From: Iodobacter sp. BJB302
Lineage (GTDB): Bacteria; Pseudomonadota; Gammaproteobacteria; Burkholderiales; Chitinibacteraceae
Assembly (NCBI RefSeq): GCF_002735645.1
Contig: NZ_PDZG01000055.1
Location: 1-32,308, forward strand
DNA: 32,308 bases
Direction: 5' to 3'
Below are positions 15,561 to 23,903 of the stretch, piece by piece. The notes under the pieces are model-generated. The model was not told the origin of the DNA, ran no database searches, and worked only from the letters and a program-made list of their open reading frames with translations. The translations under genes and the position numbers were made by a program. The first letter of the stretch is position 1. The number at the start of each line of letters is the position of its first letter.

Positions 15561-16199
15561 GTGACTGACATCACGCGCACGCGCCAAAGACGCAAAGAAG
15601 CCCGCCCTGGCGAGATTATCGAGGCCGCACTTATTTTGTTTCACCAAAAAGGTTATTCAGCAACCAAGCTGGATGATGTCGCGCGTGCTGCAGGTGTAAC
15701 CAAAGGTACGGTTTACCTCTATTTTTCTAATAAAGAAGCCCTCTTCAAAGCCGCAATCAGCGAAACCATCCATCCTAATCTCGACAGAATTGAAGAGCTG
15801 GCCATCAACAGCACCAAATCAGCCACACAGCGTCTGCGCACCGCAATTGCCAGCTGGGCCACCGCGCTCAATGACTGCAAGGGCAGCATTTCCAAGCTCA
15901 TGATTTCTGAAGCAGGCAACTTCCCTGATTTAACCGATTTTTATATTGAGACCGTGGTTAAGCGATCACGGCTTCTGCTTATCAAACTGATCCAGGCCGG
16001 CATAGACAGCGGTGAATTTCGCCAGACTGACCCAGATATGCTGGCTAGGGTTTTGTTCTCCCCTATTTTGCTGACCAGCATCTGGCGGCATACCTATGCC
16101 AGACAAGATCCAATTACTTACGACTTAAACCAACTCGCCCAATTTCACCTCGACATCGTTTTGCATGGCATTGCCATCGCCCCGGAGCACACGCTATGA
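15561..16199 (+). CDS. TetR/AcrR-family repressor of the efflux operon
   Basis: The 212-residue protein has a classical TetR N-terminal DNA-binding domain (about residues 15-65; IIEAALILFHQKGYSATKLD, then VARAAGVTKGTVYLYFSNKE). The C-terminal ligand/dimer domain is AefR/TtgR-like. It begins with GTG at 15561; there is no ATG earlier in frame and the operator lies just upstream. Its TGA overlaps the ATG of the HlyD-type gene (ATGA). It probably represses itself and the two transporter genes until a toxic substrate binds. The substrate cannot be predicted. Confidence 0.9.
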   Translation: MTDITRTRQRRKEARPGEIIEAALILFHQKGYSATKLDDVARAAGVTKGTVYLYFSNKEALFKAAISETIHPNLDRIEELAINSTKSATQRLRTAIASWATALNDCKGSISKLMISEAGNFPDLTDFYIETVVKRSRLLLIKLIQAGIDSGEFRQTDPDMLARVLFSPILLTSIWRHTYARQDPITYDLNQLAQFHLDIVLHGIAIAPEHTL

Positions 16200-17281
16200 G
16201 CACTAAACCTGCCTCACCTGCACGCAGCATTCTTGCGATTATTTTCCTGCTTGTTTTGTGTTTTTTAGGCTATCGCTGGTGGTGGGGAAACCACCATATC
16301 AGCAGCGATAATGCTCAGTTAGAAGGGCATATTGTGCCTATTGCGGCCCGGGTAAGCGGCTATGTAAAAGCAGTTCCTGTCAGCGACAATCAGCTTATGC
16401 CGCAGAAATCCTTACTGATCGAGCTTGATCCGCGTGATTATCAGGTCAAAGTTGCACAAGCCGAAGCCGATTACCGCCAAGCCCTGTCTGCGGCCGGCCA
16501 TGATAAACAGCCCGGCGAGGCGCTTGCGCGTATTGGTGCTGCAACGGCTAATGCAGCAGCCGCTACCGCGCAATCCCACACCGCCGAAGCACAGATTACC
16601 GAAGCCCGTGCCAGTGCACTGAAAGCCCGTAAAGATTTATCCCGCAGCAAAGAGCTGGCCGCACAAAAAATGCTGAGCCAGTCTGCATTAGATAGCGCAG
16701 AAGCCTTGCTCAAAGCGGCCGACGCCCGCGTAAGTGCGCTTGAATCTGCCCTGCGCACTTCAAAAGAAAGCGCAAACGCGGCCGACCAGCAGGTGGCTGT
16801 TTCTTCTGCGGGCCTTAAATCTGCTCAGGCTAAAGCCATGGCAGCAGAAGCCACCTTACAATTTGCACGCAATCAGTTGATTGACACACAAGTCTATGCC
16901 CCTGCCTCTGGGGTAATCAGCAAAAAAGCTGTCGAGCCAGGCCAAATGATTCAGGCAGGCCAGACACTGATGTATTTAGTACCTATTGATAAAATTTGGG
17001 TCATTGCCAATTTAAAAGAAACTGAACTTAAGCAAATTAAGCTGGGCCAGGAAGCCGAAATTGAAGTCGATGCTTTCCCGGATTTAAAACTTAAAGGAAA
17101 AGTAGATTCATTCAGCCCCGCAACCGGTGCGCGCTTTACGCTATTACCCGCAGATAATTCAACTGGCAATTTCACAAAGGTGGTGCAACGTGTGCCGGTG
17201 AAAATTGTTTTAGATGAATTACCTAAAAACAATCCATTACGCCCTGGGCTTTCGGTGAATGTGACAATTCATACGCCCTAA
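16196..17281 (+). CDS. HlyD/EmrA-type membrane fusion protein
   Basis: The 361-residue protein has one N-terminal membrane anchor (about residues 11-29), then the biotinyl-lipoyl half-motif ISSDNAQLEGHIVPIAARVS. A long alanine-rich coiled coil follows (about 85-220), with the second lipoyl half (QLIDTQVYAPASGVISKKAV) and a beta-barrel domain (about 255-360). Such proteins bridge an inner-membrane MFS pump to an outer-membrane channel. It is coupled to the TetR gene by an ATGA overlap and precedes the DHA2 pump. No outer-membrane factor gene is present, so a TolC-like channel must be encoded elsewhere. Confidence 0.92.
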   Translation: MSTKPASPARSILAIIFLLVLCFLGYRWWWGNHHISSDNAQLEGHIVPIAARVSGYVKAVPVSDNQLMPQKSLLIELDPRDYQVKVAQAEADYRQALSAAGHDKQPGEALARIGAATANAAAATAQSHTAEAQITEARASALKARKDLSRSKELAAQKMLSQSALDSAEALLKAADARVSALESALRTSKESANAADQQVAVSSAGLKSAQAKAMAAEATLQFARNQLIDTQVYAPASGVISKKAVEPGQMIQAGQTLMYLVPIDKIWVIANLKETELKQIKLGQEAEIEVDAFPDLKLKGKVDSFSPATGARFTLLPADNSTGNFTKVVQRVPVKIVLDELPKNNPLRPGLSVNVTIHTP

Positions 17282-17316
17282 TGAATCAATTGCAAATTAC
17301 AGCAGCGGGCTTTATT

Positions 17317-17352
17317 CCCAAACTGCCAGCCTGCACAGGTTCACAGTTTGGG
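17317..17352 (+). other. Intercistronic hairpin between the fusion-protein and pump genes
   Basis: CCCAAACTG (17317-17325) pairs with CAGTTTGGG (17344-17352), with a possible inner CCTG/CAGG stem. No U tract follows, so mRNA stabilisation or attenuation is more likely than full termination. Confidence 0.45.
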
Positions 17353-17384
17353 CAAAAAGCCTTATCAGATGATAAAGAGGCGAT

Positions 17385-18971
17385 ATGAAAGCCATTTTGC
17401 CGGGTTTATCCCGATCAGATACGCCGGAGCGTATTTACGCACATCGCTATATTATTGCGATGTCTGTTACGCTGGCCTGCGTATTAGAATTATTAGATAC
17501 CAGTATTGTGAATGTCGCTGTGCCACATATGATGGGCAGCCTTGGCGCAACGCTGGATGAAATCACCTGGGTATCCATTGGCTATGTAGTGGCCAATGTG
17601 ATTGTTCTGCCCATTTCCGGCTTTCTGGCGCAATTATTTGGCCGCAGAAATTACTTTATTTTATCGATTGCCCTGTTTATTTTTTCTTCTTTTGCCTGCG
17701 GCAATGCCACCAGCTTAGGCGGCCTTGTTTTCTGGCGGATTGTGCAGGGTTTAGGGGGGGGCGGCTTAATTGCCACGGCTCAATCCACTTTATTTGATAC
17801 CTTTCCCAGCAAGGAAATGGGCACCGCCATGGCTATTTTTGGCATGGGGATTATGACAGGCCCGATGCTGGGGCCTACATTAGGCGGCTGGCTGACCGAT
17901 CAATATTCATGGCCGTGGATTTTTTATATTAATCTGCCACTCGGCGGTATTGCGCTGTTTCTGACTCTGCTTTATATGCCGGAAGCCAAACACCAGCAAG
18001 CCATTAACAAAATCGACTATATCGGTTTGATTTTAATGGCCGTCGGCATTGCCACTTTGCAATTACTACTGGAAAGAGGCGAGCGCTTAGAATGGTTTAC
18101 CTCGCCCGAAATTATCAGCTATGCGCTGATTAGCTTTTTTTCACTCAGCTTATTTATTATCCGCCAGCTGGAAATCAAACACCCCATTGTTGATTTATCC
18201 ATTTGTAAAGACCCCCAATTTTCTGCGGGCTTAGTCATGACATTTTTGCTGGGTGCATCGCTCTTTTCAACGGTATTTATTTTCCCTGTTTATGTACAAA
18301 GCTTAATGGGCTATACCGCATGGCAAACAGGATTAATGATTTTACCTTCAGCGATGGCATCGGGTTTAGCCATGCCTATTTCTGCAAAATTAGTTGCACG
18401 GGGTGTTTCTGCCAGAGCGCTGATTGCCTTGGGCGCTATGCTGTTTATGTATGGAATGTGGCAGCATTATCATTTCACCACCGATTCCGGCATGAATGAC
18501 TTTCTTTGGCCCATGATTATTCGCGGCTTAGGGCTGGGGATGATTTTTATGCCACTGAATGCGCTGACCATGGCCAATATTTTGCCACAGCAAATACCTA
18601 ATGCAGCGGGCTTATATAACTTAACCCGCCAATTAGGCGGCAGTGTGGGGATTGCACTCTCGGCCACGCTTCTTGCCCAATTGGGCGATGCAAAACGCGC
18701 AGCGCTGAACGAACATGTGATTAGCAATAGTGCTCAGACCATAGAGCGTATTGCCGGATTAAAAAGCCGATTATTGTTCATGGGCACACCAGAAACACTC
18801 GCCCCAATCAAAGCTCAGGCGCTCCTCGCCCAGCAAATTGCCAAACAGGTACAAATGCTGTCTTTTGCACATTTATTTATGCTTTTTGGCATTGCCATGC
18901 TGTGTGTTACGCCGCTTTTATTTGTTATGAAAAAACAAACCATGAGTGCAGGCAGCGATTTATCGCATTAA
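17385..18971 (+). CDS. DHA2-family (EmrB-like) multidrug MFS transporter
   Basis: The 528-residue protein has about 14 hydrophobic segments, the DHA2 pattern. Motifs include LLDTSIVNVAVPHMMGSLGA in the first helix, SGFLAQLFGRRNYF, RIVQGLGGGGLIATAQSTLF and the antiporter motif C region GPMLGPTLGGWLTDQYSW. It exports hydrophobic toxins by proton antiport together with the HlyD-type protein. AGAGG precedes the ATG. Gene order TetR-HlyD-DHA2 is the usual emrRAB-like arrangement. Gene names emrA/emrB would be by analogy only. Confidence 0.93.
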   Translation: MKAILPGLSRSDTPERIYAHRYIIAMSVTLACVLELLDTSIVNVAVPHMMGSLGATLDEITWVSIGYVVANVIVLPISGFLAQLFGRRNYFILSIALFIFSSFACGNATSLGGLVFWRIVQGLGGGGLIATAQSTLFDTFPSKEMGTAMAIFGMGIMTGPMLGPTLGGWLTDQYSWPWIFYINLPLGGIALFLTLLYMPEAKHQQAINKIDYIGLILMAVGIATLQLLLERGERLEWFTSPEIISYALISFFSLSLFIIRQLEIKHPIVDLSICKDPQFSAGLVMTFLLGASLFSTVFIFPVYVQSLMGYTAWQTGLMILPSAMASGLAMPISAKLVARGVSARALIALGAMLFMYGMWQHYHFTTDSGMNDFLWPMIIRGLGLGMIFMPLNALTMANILPQQIPNAAGLYNLTRQLGGSVGIALSATLLAQLGDAKRAALNEHVISNSAQTIERIAGLKSRLLFMGTPETLAPIKAQALLAQQIAKQVQMLSFAHLFMLFGIAMLCVTPLLFVMKKQTMSAGSDLSH

Positions 18972-18980
18972 TAAGCAATA

Positions 18981-19010
18981 AAAAAGGCTGATATAAAATC
19001 AGCCTTTTTT
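18981..19010. terminator. Bidirectional terminator between the pump gene and luxS
   Basis: AAAAAGGCTGAT (18981-18992) pairs with ATCAGCCTTTTT (18998-19009) around a five-base loop, with A and T tails on both sides. It serves the two convergent genes. Confidence 0.9.
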
Positions 19011-19022
19011 ACTTCTGCCCAA

Positions 19023-19532
19023 TTAAAGCGACTGCAGCTTTTCCGCTGAGAGTGCTAATTCATCATTGCGATTGACGCCAATACCACGATCAATCACATT
19101 CTTAGCTATACCTTGTGCTTCTTCTAAAGAATGCATGACAAAAGTACCGCATTGGTATTCGTTCAGCTCTGGAATCTCGCTTTGCTCTTTCACCTTTAAA
19201 ACATCTTCCATTGCCAGCTTCCAGGCATTCGCAACACGCGCCTCGCTAGGTGCACCGCATAAGCTCATATAAAAACCAGTACGGCAACCCATAGGCGAAA
19301 TATCAATAATCTCTACGCCATCACCATTCAGATGGTCACGCATAAAGCCCGCAAATAAATGCTCCAGGGTATGAATGCCGCGCTCAGAAAGAATTTCCTG
19401 ATTAGGCACGCTAAAACGCAAATCAAACACAGTAATCGTGTCTTTACTTGGGGTCTGCATGGTTTTGGCAACGCGCACCGCAGGAGCCTGCATACGCGTG
19501 TGATCAACGGTAAAACTATCTAATAAAGGCAT
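19023..19532 (-). CDS. luxS: S-ribosylhomocysteine lyase LuxS
   Basis: LuxS cleaves S-ribosylhomocysteine to homocysteine and DPD, the precursor of autoinducer-2, within the activated methyl cycle. The 169-residue protein keeps the metal ligands His54 and His58 (HTLEH) and Cys128 (YQCGTF). It also keeps the catalytic Cys83 ([10 protein letters not shown]). The length is typical. AGAGAGGAA precedes the ATG. It is divergent from the Sua5/TsaC gene. No signalling partners are nearby, so the window does not tell whether AI-2 is a signal here or only a by-product. Confidence 0.98.
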   Translation of the reverse strand: MPLLDSFTVDHTRMQAPAVRVAKTMQTPSKDTITVFDLRFSVPNQEILSERGIHTLEHLFAGFMRDHLNGDGVEIIDISPMGCRTGFYMSLCGAPSEARVANAWKLAMEDVLKVKEQSEIPELNEYQCGTFVMHSLEEAQGIAKNVIDRGIGVNRNDELALSAEKLQSL

Positions 19533-19641
19533 ATTTCCTCTCTGAGATTACGGCCAGTGGACAGTGCTGCAGCATGGTATCACGCGTGAATATCCACCTT
19601 AAACATCTTGCAGGCCTAAAGAAAGCACTAAAACGACGGCC

Positions 19642-19670
19642 TTCGCGCTGGCTGCACATCAAGGTATAAT
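19642..19670 (+). promoter_or_regulatory. Putative promoter of the tsaC gene
   Basis: A perfect TATAAT at 19665-19670 lies 25 bases before the ATG. A weak TTCGCG (19642-19647) is 17 bases upstream of it. Confidence 0.5.
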
Positions 19671-19695
19671 TCGCTCTTTTGTATGAAAGCTTCTG

Positions 19696-20670
19696 ATGAC
19701 TAGCGATCTGGATCAAGCCATTGCCCTTCTTAAAGCCGGAGAGCTGGTCGGCATTCCCACTGAAACCGTGTACGGCTTAGCAGCGGATGCGGCACAACCT
19801 CTGGCCGTGGCTAAAATTTTTGCCGCCAAAGGCCGCCCGAATGATCACCCTGTGATTGTGCATATTGCCGGTAAAGCACAGCTCAATGATTGGGCGATGG
19901 ATATCCCCGGTGACGCATGGAAACTGGCCGATGCTTTCTGGCCCGGCCCGCTGACGCTGATTCTAAAAAAACAGCCACATGTTTCTTATGCCGTAACCGG
20001 CGGGCAGGATAGCGTGGGCTTACGCGCTCCTGATCATCCAATCACGCACGAGCTTTTGCAGCGTTTTGGCGGGGGCATTGCCGCCCCTTCGGCCAATCAG
20101 TTTGGCCATGTCAGCCCCACTACCGCACAGCATGTAAGAGATGAATTCAGCACAGAAAGTGTGTCACTCATTCTGGATGGCGGCGCTTGTGATGTGGGCG
20201 TTGAATCAACGATTATCAGCCTGATCGGGCCGCGCCCCGTTTTGCTTCGCCCCGGTGGCGTAGCCCGCGAGGCGATTGAAGCCGTACTGGGCCACAGCGT
20301 TGAGCATTTGCAAAGCGCCGGCAGCGCCAAGATTCGTGCCTCAGGCTTATTGGATTCTCACTATGCGCCGCGCACCACGCTGTTAACTGGCAATCAGACA
20401 CAAATGGCCGCTGCCGCCCTGGCAAGAGCGGGGCAAAAGCTGGCGGTTTTACATACACAGGCGCCCTTGCCGCAGGATGACACCACGCTGCACATCCTGA
20501 TGCCGGATAACGCGGATGAATACGCGCAAATGATTTACGCCACTTTGCGTGATTTAGATACTCAGGGGCTGGATGCCATTTTACTGGTGCTTCCTCCTGA
20601 TGAGCCCGCCTGGCTGGCAGTACACGACAGGCTGGGCCGCGCCGCACATCAAAAAATGAGCCAGGAGTAA
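19696..20670 (+). CDS. tsaC: L-threonylcarbamoyladenylate synthase, Sua5 type
   Basis: The 324-residue enzyme makes threonylcarbamoyl-AMP from threonine, bicarbonate and ATP for the t6A37 tRNA modification. The YrdC/TsaC domain (about residues 1-200) shows GIPTETVYGLAADA, FAAKGRPNDHPVIVHI, FWPGPLTLIL and the SAN motif in APSANQFGHVSP. A linker with SGLLDSHYAPRT leads to a C-terminal Sua5 domain (about 225-324). This makes it the long Sua5 form, not the short E. coli TsaC. It is divergent from luxS and followed by a strong terminator. Confidence 0.93.
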   Translation: MTSDLDQAIALLKAGELVGIPTETVYGLAADAAQPLAVAKIFAAKGRPNDHPVIVHIAGKAQLNDWAMDIPGDAWKLADAFWPGPLTLILKKQPHVSYAVTGGQDSVGLRAPDHPITHELLQRFGGGIAAPSANQFGHVSPTTAQHVRDEFSTESVSLILDGGACDVGVESTIISLIGPRPVLLRPGGVAREAIEAVLGHSVEHLQSAGSAKIRASGLLDSHYAPRTTLLTGNQTQMAAAALARAGQKLAVLHTQAPLPQDDTTLHILMPDNADEYAQMIYATLRDLDTQGLDAILLVLPPDEPAWLAVHDRLGRAAHQKMSQE

Positions 20671-20710
20671 ATCCTCCTCTCATCCCGCTGTATATTAAGC
20701 AGGCCTCTGA

Positions 20711-20742
20711 AATCCCCGGCACACCTTGCCGGGGATTTTTTT
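20711..20742 (+). terminator. Rho-independent terminator after tsaC
   Basis: AATCCCCGGCA (20711-20721) pairs with TGCCGGGGATT (20727-20737) and is followed by five further T residues. Confidence 0.93.
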
Positions 20743-21062
20743 ATCTCCACCCACGCATGGCAATACCACTTTAAAAAATTTCAGCCTTGTTTCAATCAAA
20801 ACAACACCATAGAACTTATGTTTACTGCGCTTAAACACAATAAAAAAACATTCCGCCACCAGGATCAAAAAAATAATATTTCCATTTTAAAACACAGACA
20901 TATATAGAACACAGCACTATTTCACCCAGATAATTTTCACGACACTTACCACAATGCATTGCAAAAATAACAGTTTGCTTATATTGCATAAATAGATTGC
21001 CGCCTTTCTTCAATACCACTAATATCTCCTTACATAAATAAAACACCCTAAGTGAATTCCTT
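20743..21062. other. AT-rich leader upstream of the minor-pilin cluster
   Basis: No gene is seen. The stretch is clearly richer in A and T than its neighbours and offers several TATAAT-like hexamers (for example in CATATATAGAAC near 20900 and TTGCTTATATTGC near 20975). None pairs convincingly with a -35, and no good sigma-54 (TGGCAC-N5-TTGC) match was found. It probably holds the promoter of pilin set A. Confidence 0.5.
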
Positions 21063-21473
21063 ATGAACAGAGGCTTTACACTTATTGAGATGATGATTGT
21101 TGTGGCAATCATCGGCATTCTTGCGGCCATCGCCCTTCCAAGCTACCAGGACAGCGTGCGAAAAAGCCGCCGCAGCGATGCAGTGGTGATGATTGCAAAA
21201 ATCCAGCAGGCCGAAGAAAAATGGCGGGCAAACAATACCGCTTACACCAGCGATCTTGGTGCGTCCGGGCTCAGGCTAAGCAGCAGCAGCGATGCCATCA
21301 CAAGCGACAGCGGGTTTTATGAAGTGAAGGTCAGTCAGCCCACGGGCTCTGGCTATGTCATTACCGCCAAAGCGGGCAAAACACAAAGTAAAGATACAGG
21401 CTGCACTGAATTGGTAATGACCATCAGTCATGGCAATGCAAACGGCACTCCGGCCCAGTGCTGGCAAAAATAA
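21063..21473 (+). CDS. Type IV minor prepilin, PilE-like
   Basis: The 136-residue protein has a very short basic leader (MNRG) and the class III prepilin helix [20 protein letters not shown], with Glu5 in place. PilD cleaves after the Gly. The C-terminal part has two cysteines (DTGCTELVM and AQCWQK) that would close the disulfide loop, as in Pseudomonas PilE-type minor pilins. It sits first in set A of the pilin genes. As a PilE-like subunit it may link tip proteins to the fibre; the major pilin cannot be ruled out from sequence alone. Confidence 0.85.
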   Translation: MNRGFTLIEMMIVVAIIGILAAIALPSYQDSVRKSRRSDAVVMIAKIQQAEEKWRANNTAYTSDLGASGLRLSSSSDAITSDSGFYEVKVSQPTGSGYVITAKAGKTQSKDTGCTELVMTISHGNANGTPAQCWQK

Positions 21474-21531
21474 AACTCAGAATGTGGCACACCACGACAA
21501 GCAAAACACTCCACCTGCTGAAGGCTTTATC

Positions 21532-21969
21532 ATGCTCCGCACCCTTTTTGCTTTAAGCATTTTCTTTTTATCCGGCACCCTGCTGGCCTCTGCGGTGTAT
21601 GTGCAAAGAGAAGCCAATGGCAGCGTCACATTTGGTGATGCGGCATCGATGTCCCCCAAGGCCAGGGTGCACATTGTAAAACCCGCTACCGCTGCGGCCG
21701 CACAAGCCTCCGGCCCCGCAACGCCGCCCCCCAATGAAGCACTGACCATATTGAACAATATGGAGCAGCGCAATTTAAAAAACATTGCAGAATCCAGAGA
21801 AAAATTAAGCAAACTTTATAAAAGAGCCGCTGAAGAGAAAAACCCTAATTTGCGTGAAAATCTGCTCAGTCAGATTCAGGCAGAAACACAGGCAACTGAA
21901 ATTTATAACGCAAATTTAAATCAAATCAAAAAAAATAAAGACGCACTGAATAAAGAGCGCACTTTATAG
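21532..21969 (+). CDS. Secreted coiled-coil protein within the pilin cluster
   Basis: The 145-residue product has a signal peptide (about residues 1-20, MLRTLFALSIFFLSGTLLAS). A short stretch with the pattern VYVQREANGSVTFGD follows, resembling the start of DUF4124-type periplasmic proteins. An Ala/Pro linker leads to a long charged helix (about 70-145) likely to form a coiled coil. There is no prepilin motif. The ATG at 21532 is used because GAAGG lies seven bases upstream and the signal peptide starts there; longer in-frame starts run into the preceding gene. Its position between two prepilin genes suggests a pilus-related periplasmic role, but none can be named. Confidence 0.7.
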   Translation: MLRTLFALSIFFLSGTLLASAVYVQREANGSVTFGDAASMSPKARVHIVKPATAAAAQASGPATPPPNEALTILNNMEQRNLKNIAESREKLSKLYKRAAEEKNPNLRENLLSQIQAETQATEIYNANLNQIKKNKDALNKERTL

Positions 21970-22028
21970 CTTTAGCCTTAATCAAAAAAAATAAACAATT
22001 TAATTAACTCAGTGTATTTTGGGCTGTT

Positions 22029-22460
22029 ATGAAAAAGAATGGGTTTACTTTAATAGAAATGATGATTGTTGTGGCTATTATCGCCATTCTGGCCTCGATT
22101 GCCATTCCCAGTTATCAGCGTTATATCCGCCAGGCGGCAGCAAAATCTGCAGCAGGTGATTTGGTTTCTTTATCACTATTTTTCGAACAAAAACTACAGC
22201 GCAGATTAAGTTACGAATTCACAGATGCTAGTGGCAATGTCGTTGACGAGCTGACCACCAATACAACGGAAGCGACTAAGGCATTAGTCACCGGCTGGCA
22301 GCCTTCTCAATCAAACTTTACTTACAAAACAAGTATTGCAGATGACAGAAACAGCTATACCCTGACCGCCGTCAGCACTAAATTCACCTGCACACTCAAG
22401 CTAACTTCCGCTAACGCCCGAACCGCAACAGGAGCCGATTGTGGATTCACAAGCTGGTAA
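22029..22460 (+). CDS. Type IV minor prepilin, second PilE-like
   Basis: The 143-residue prepilin has the leader MKKNG and the helix [20 protein letters not shown], with Glu5. Two cysteines near the C-terminus (KFTCTLKL and GADCGFTSW) could form the usual disulfide loop. It resembles the gene at 21063 in its first 35 residues and in fold, but differs in the exposed part. It is followed by an overlapping FimT-like gene (20 bases), so the two are translationally linked. Confidence 0.85.
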   Translation: MKKNGFTLIEMMIVVAIIAILASIAIPSYQRYIRQAAAKSAAGDLVSLSLFFEQKLQRRLSYEFTDASGNVVDELTTNTTEATKALVTGWQPSQSNFTYKTSIADDRNSYTLTAVSTKFTCTLKLTSANARTATGADCGFTSW

Positions 22461-22890
22461 GCAAGCGGGCTTCAGCCTGATTGAGCTGATGGTAACCATG
22501 GTGATTTTTGTCATGCTGACGCTTGCAGCCGTTTCGCTTGGCTCCTCCTGGCTGGTTTTAAGTGATTTGCAAAAATCAGAAAGCGTTTTAAAAATGGCGC
22601 ATTCCAAAGCCAAGGCACTGGCGATCAGAAACGCCAACGGCGCAGCAGCTGGCTTGCAAATTACCGGGCAAAAAGTCTTTATCTGCGCTGGCAATGTAGG
22701 GGGTGGCAGCTGCACGGCCAGCAACGCAATCTGGTCGGCCACTTTTGCAAAAAATGCCGCAGTCAGCATCAGTGACAGCGCAAGCAGCGATATCACCACC
22801 ATACAGCTGGACAGAACTGGCCTTGCCGCCAGAGCACTGACTTACACCATTACAGAAAGAGGCGATCGCGTTGATGGACAGCTTGTATAA
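22441..22890 (+). CDS. fimT: GspH/FimT-family minor pseudopilin (set A)
   Basis: The 149-residue protein carries [19 protein letters not shown]: prepilin cleavage after Gly, Glu5 present. A GspH-like C-terminal beta domain follows, with a cysteine pair (FICAGN and GSCTAS). FimT proteins are minor pilins; in some bacteria they bind DNA for natural transformation. The start is GTG at 22441, decided by AGGAG (22430-22434) six bases upstream. It overlaps the previous gene by 20 bases and the next by 17. Confidence 0.82.
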   Translation: MDSQAGKQAGFSLIELMVTMVIFVMLTLAAVSLGSSWLVLSDLQKSESVLKMAHSKAKALAIRNANGAAAGLQITGQKVFICAGNVGGGSCTASNAIWSATFAKNAAVSISDSASSDITTIQLDRTGLAARALTYTITERGDRVDGQLV

Positions 22891-23284
22891 ACAAAAAGGC
22901 GACGCCATGATCGAGGCACTGGTTTCCATTGTGCTGCTTGGCGTGATTATGATTGGGCTGACATTTTTAGTGGCCAAAACGGCAGTGGCACAAAAAACCA
23001 CTTCGGTACAAAACATGGCCCTGTTTGCCCTGCGCTCAGCCGCACAAACGCAAGGCGTCAGTGCTTTATGTGCCGCGGCCAGCCCTTCGGTTACTGTCGC
23101 GAATAAAAATGTGGCGCTAACGGCCCAATGCCAGCGCAATGCCTTTACTGCGACGGTTGCAGGGCAGACGATTAATATTCCTGCGGCGGCCAATTCACCG
23201 ATTACAGCGTCAGCTCTGACCACAAAACAAGATGTAACAAATGCGAAACTAATTGGGGGCGATGGTGTTATTTCGCTCAATTAA
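22874..23284 (+). CDS. pilV: PilV-like minor prepilin (set A)
   Basis: The 136-residue product has the leader MDSLYKQKG and the helix DAMIEALVSIVLLGVIMIGL, with Glu5. This is the PilV/GspI type, in which the first mature residue is not Phe. The short C-terminal part has two cysteines (SALCAA and TAQCQRN). The ATG at 22874 overlaps the end of the FimT-like gene. A TTG one codon earlier has better spacing to AGAGG and may be used instead. PilV-type proteins belong to the tip-initiating minor pilin complex. Confidence 0.78.
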   Translation: MDSLYKQKGDAMIEALVSIVLLGVIMIGLTFLVAKTAVAQKTTSVQNMALFALRSAAQTQGVSALCAAASPSVTVANKNVALTAQCQRNAFTATVAGQTINIPAAANSPITASALTTKQDVTNAKLIGGDGVISLN

Positions 23285-23903
23285 ATCGCAAAGCGGGGTT
23301 TCTTTAATCAGCATGATGGTGGGCATTACCATCTCGCTGATTACAGCCCTGGCCATGCTGACCCTGTTTCGCCATTCAATCAGAATTACGGCAGATACCA
23401 CCCAAATCAGCAAACAAGATGCCGAAAGAACCAGCGCCATGACCATTGCGCCCATTTTGCTGCAAGACGCCGGTTTTGGTATTAACAACGCCAGAGTCAG
23501 TGACAATATCATCGCGCTTAAAGGGGCCGCTTTCTCTGCCAGCAAGCTCAGCGGCACGGTTGCAGCCAGTGGCGAAACAGCCAATGCTCTGATTTGGCTG
23601 CGTAATCTGGGGACAAATTTTGAATGCTCAGCCATTTTTGCTGAGCCAGGCAAAGGCCTGATGCTGCTTGGCCCCATCAACTGCACAGGCCTCAGCACAT
23701 GGTCAACGGCCAGCTGGGCTTCCGCCAAGCCACTTGCAAGCCTTGGCACTTTTAATTTTGTGCTGAGTAATACTGCGGGCACATGCAGTCAGTTTGGCTA
23801 TGCCAGCCTAGGCAGAGCTACCGTCACCATTCAATCAAACAATGCAATCGGGCAGCCTGTCAGCTCGCAAAACTGCTTATCCAATCTGGTGGTTTCCCCA
23901 TGA
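23262..23903 (+). CDS. pilW: PilW-like minor prepilin lacking Glu5 (set A)
   Basis: The roughly 213-residue protein has the leader ending SQSG and the hydrophobic helix VSLISMMVGITISLITALAM. Position 5 of the mature protein is Ser where Glu is nearly invariant in pilins of the PilW/GspJ type. The rest resembles PilW (DAERTSAMTIAPILLQDAGFG). Three cysteines are in the C-terminal half. The ATG at 23262 follows GGGGG closely; the GTG at 23265 is an alternative with better spacing. It overlaps the end of the PilV gene and joins the PilX gene by ATGA. Confidence 0.75.
   Translation: MVLFRSIKSQSGVSLISMMVGITISLITALAMLTLFRHSIRITADTTQISKQDAERTSAMTIAPILLQDAGFGINNARVSDNIIALKGAAFSASKLSGTVAASGETANALIWLRNLGTNFECSAIFAEPGKGLMLLGPINCTGLSTWSTASWASAKPLASLGTFNFVLSNTAGTCSQFGYASLGRATVTIQSNNAIGQPVSSQNCLSNLVVSP

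Noticed and set aside
20743-21062. Sigma-54 promoter upstream of the pilin cluster
   Set aside because: No TGGCAC-N5-TTGC match with acceptable spacing was found in the leader.
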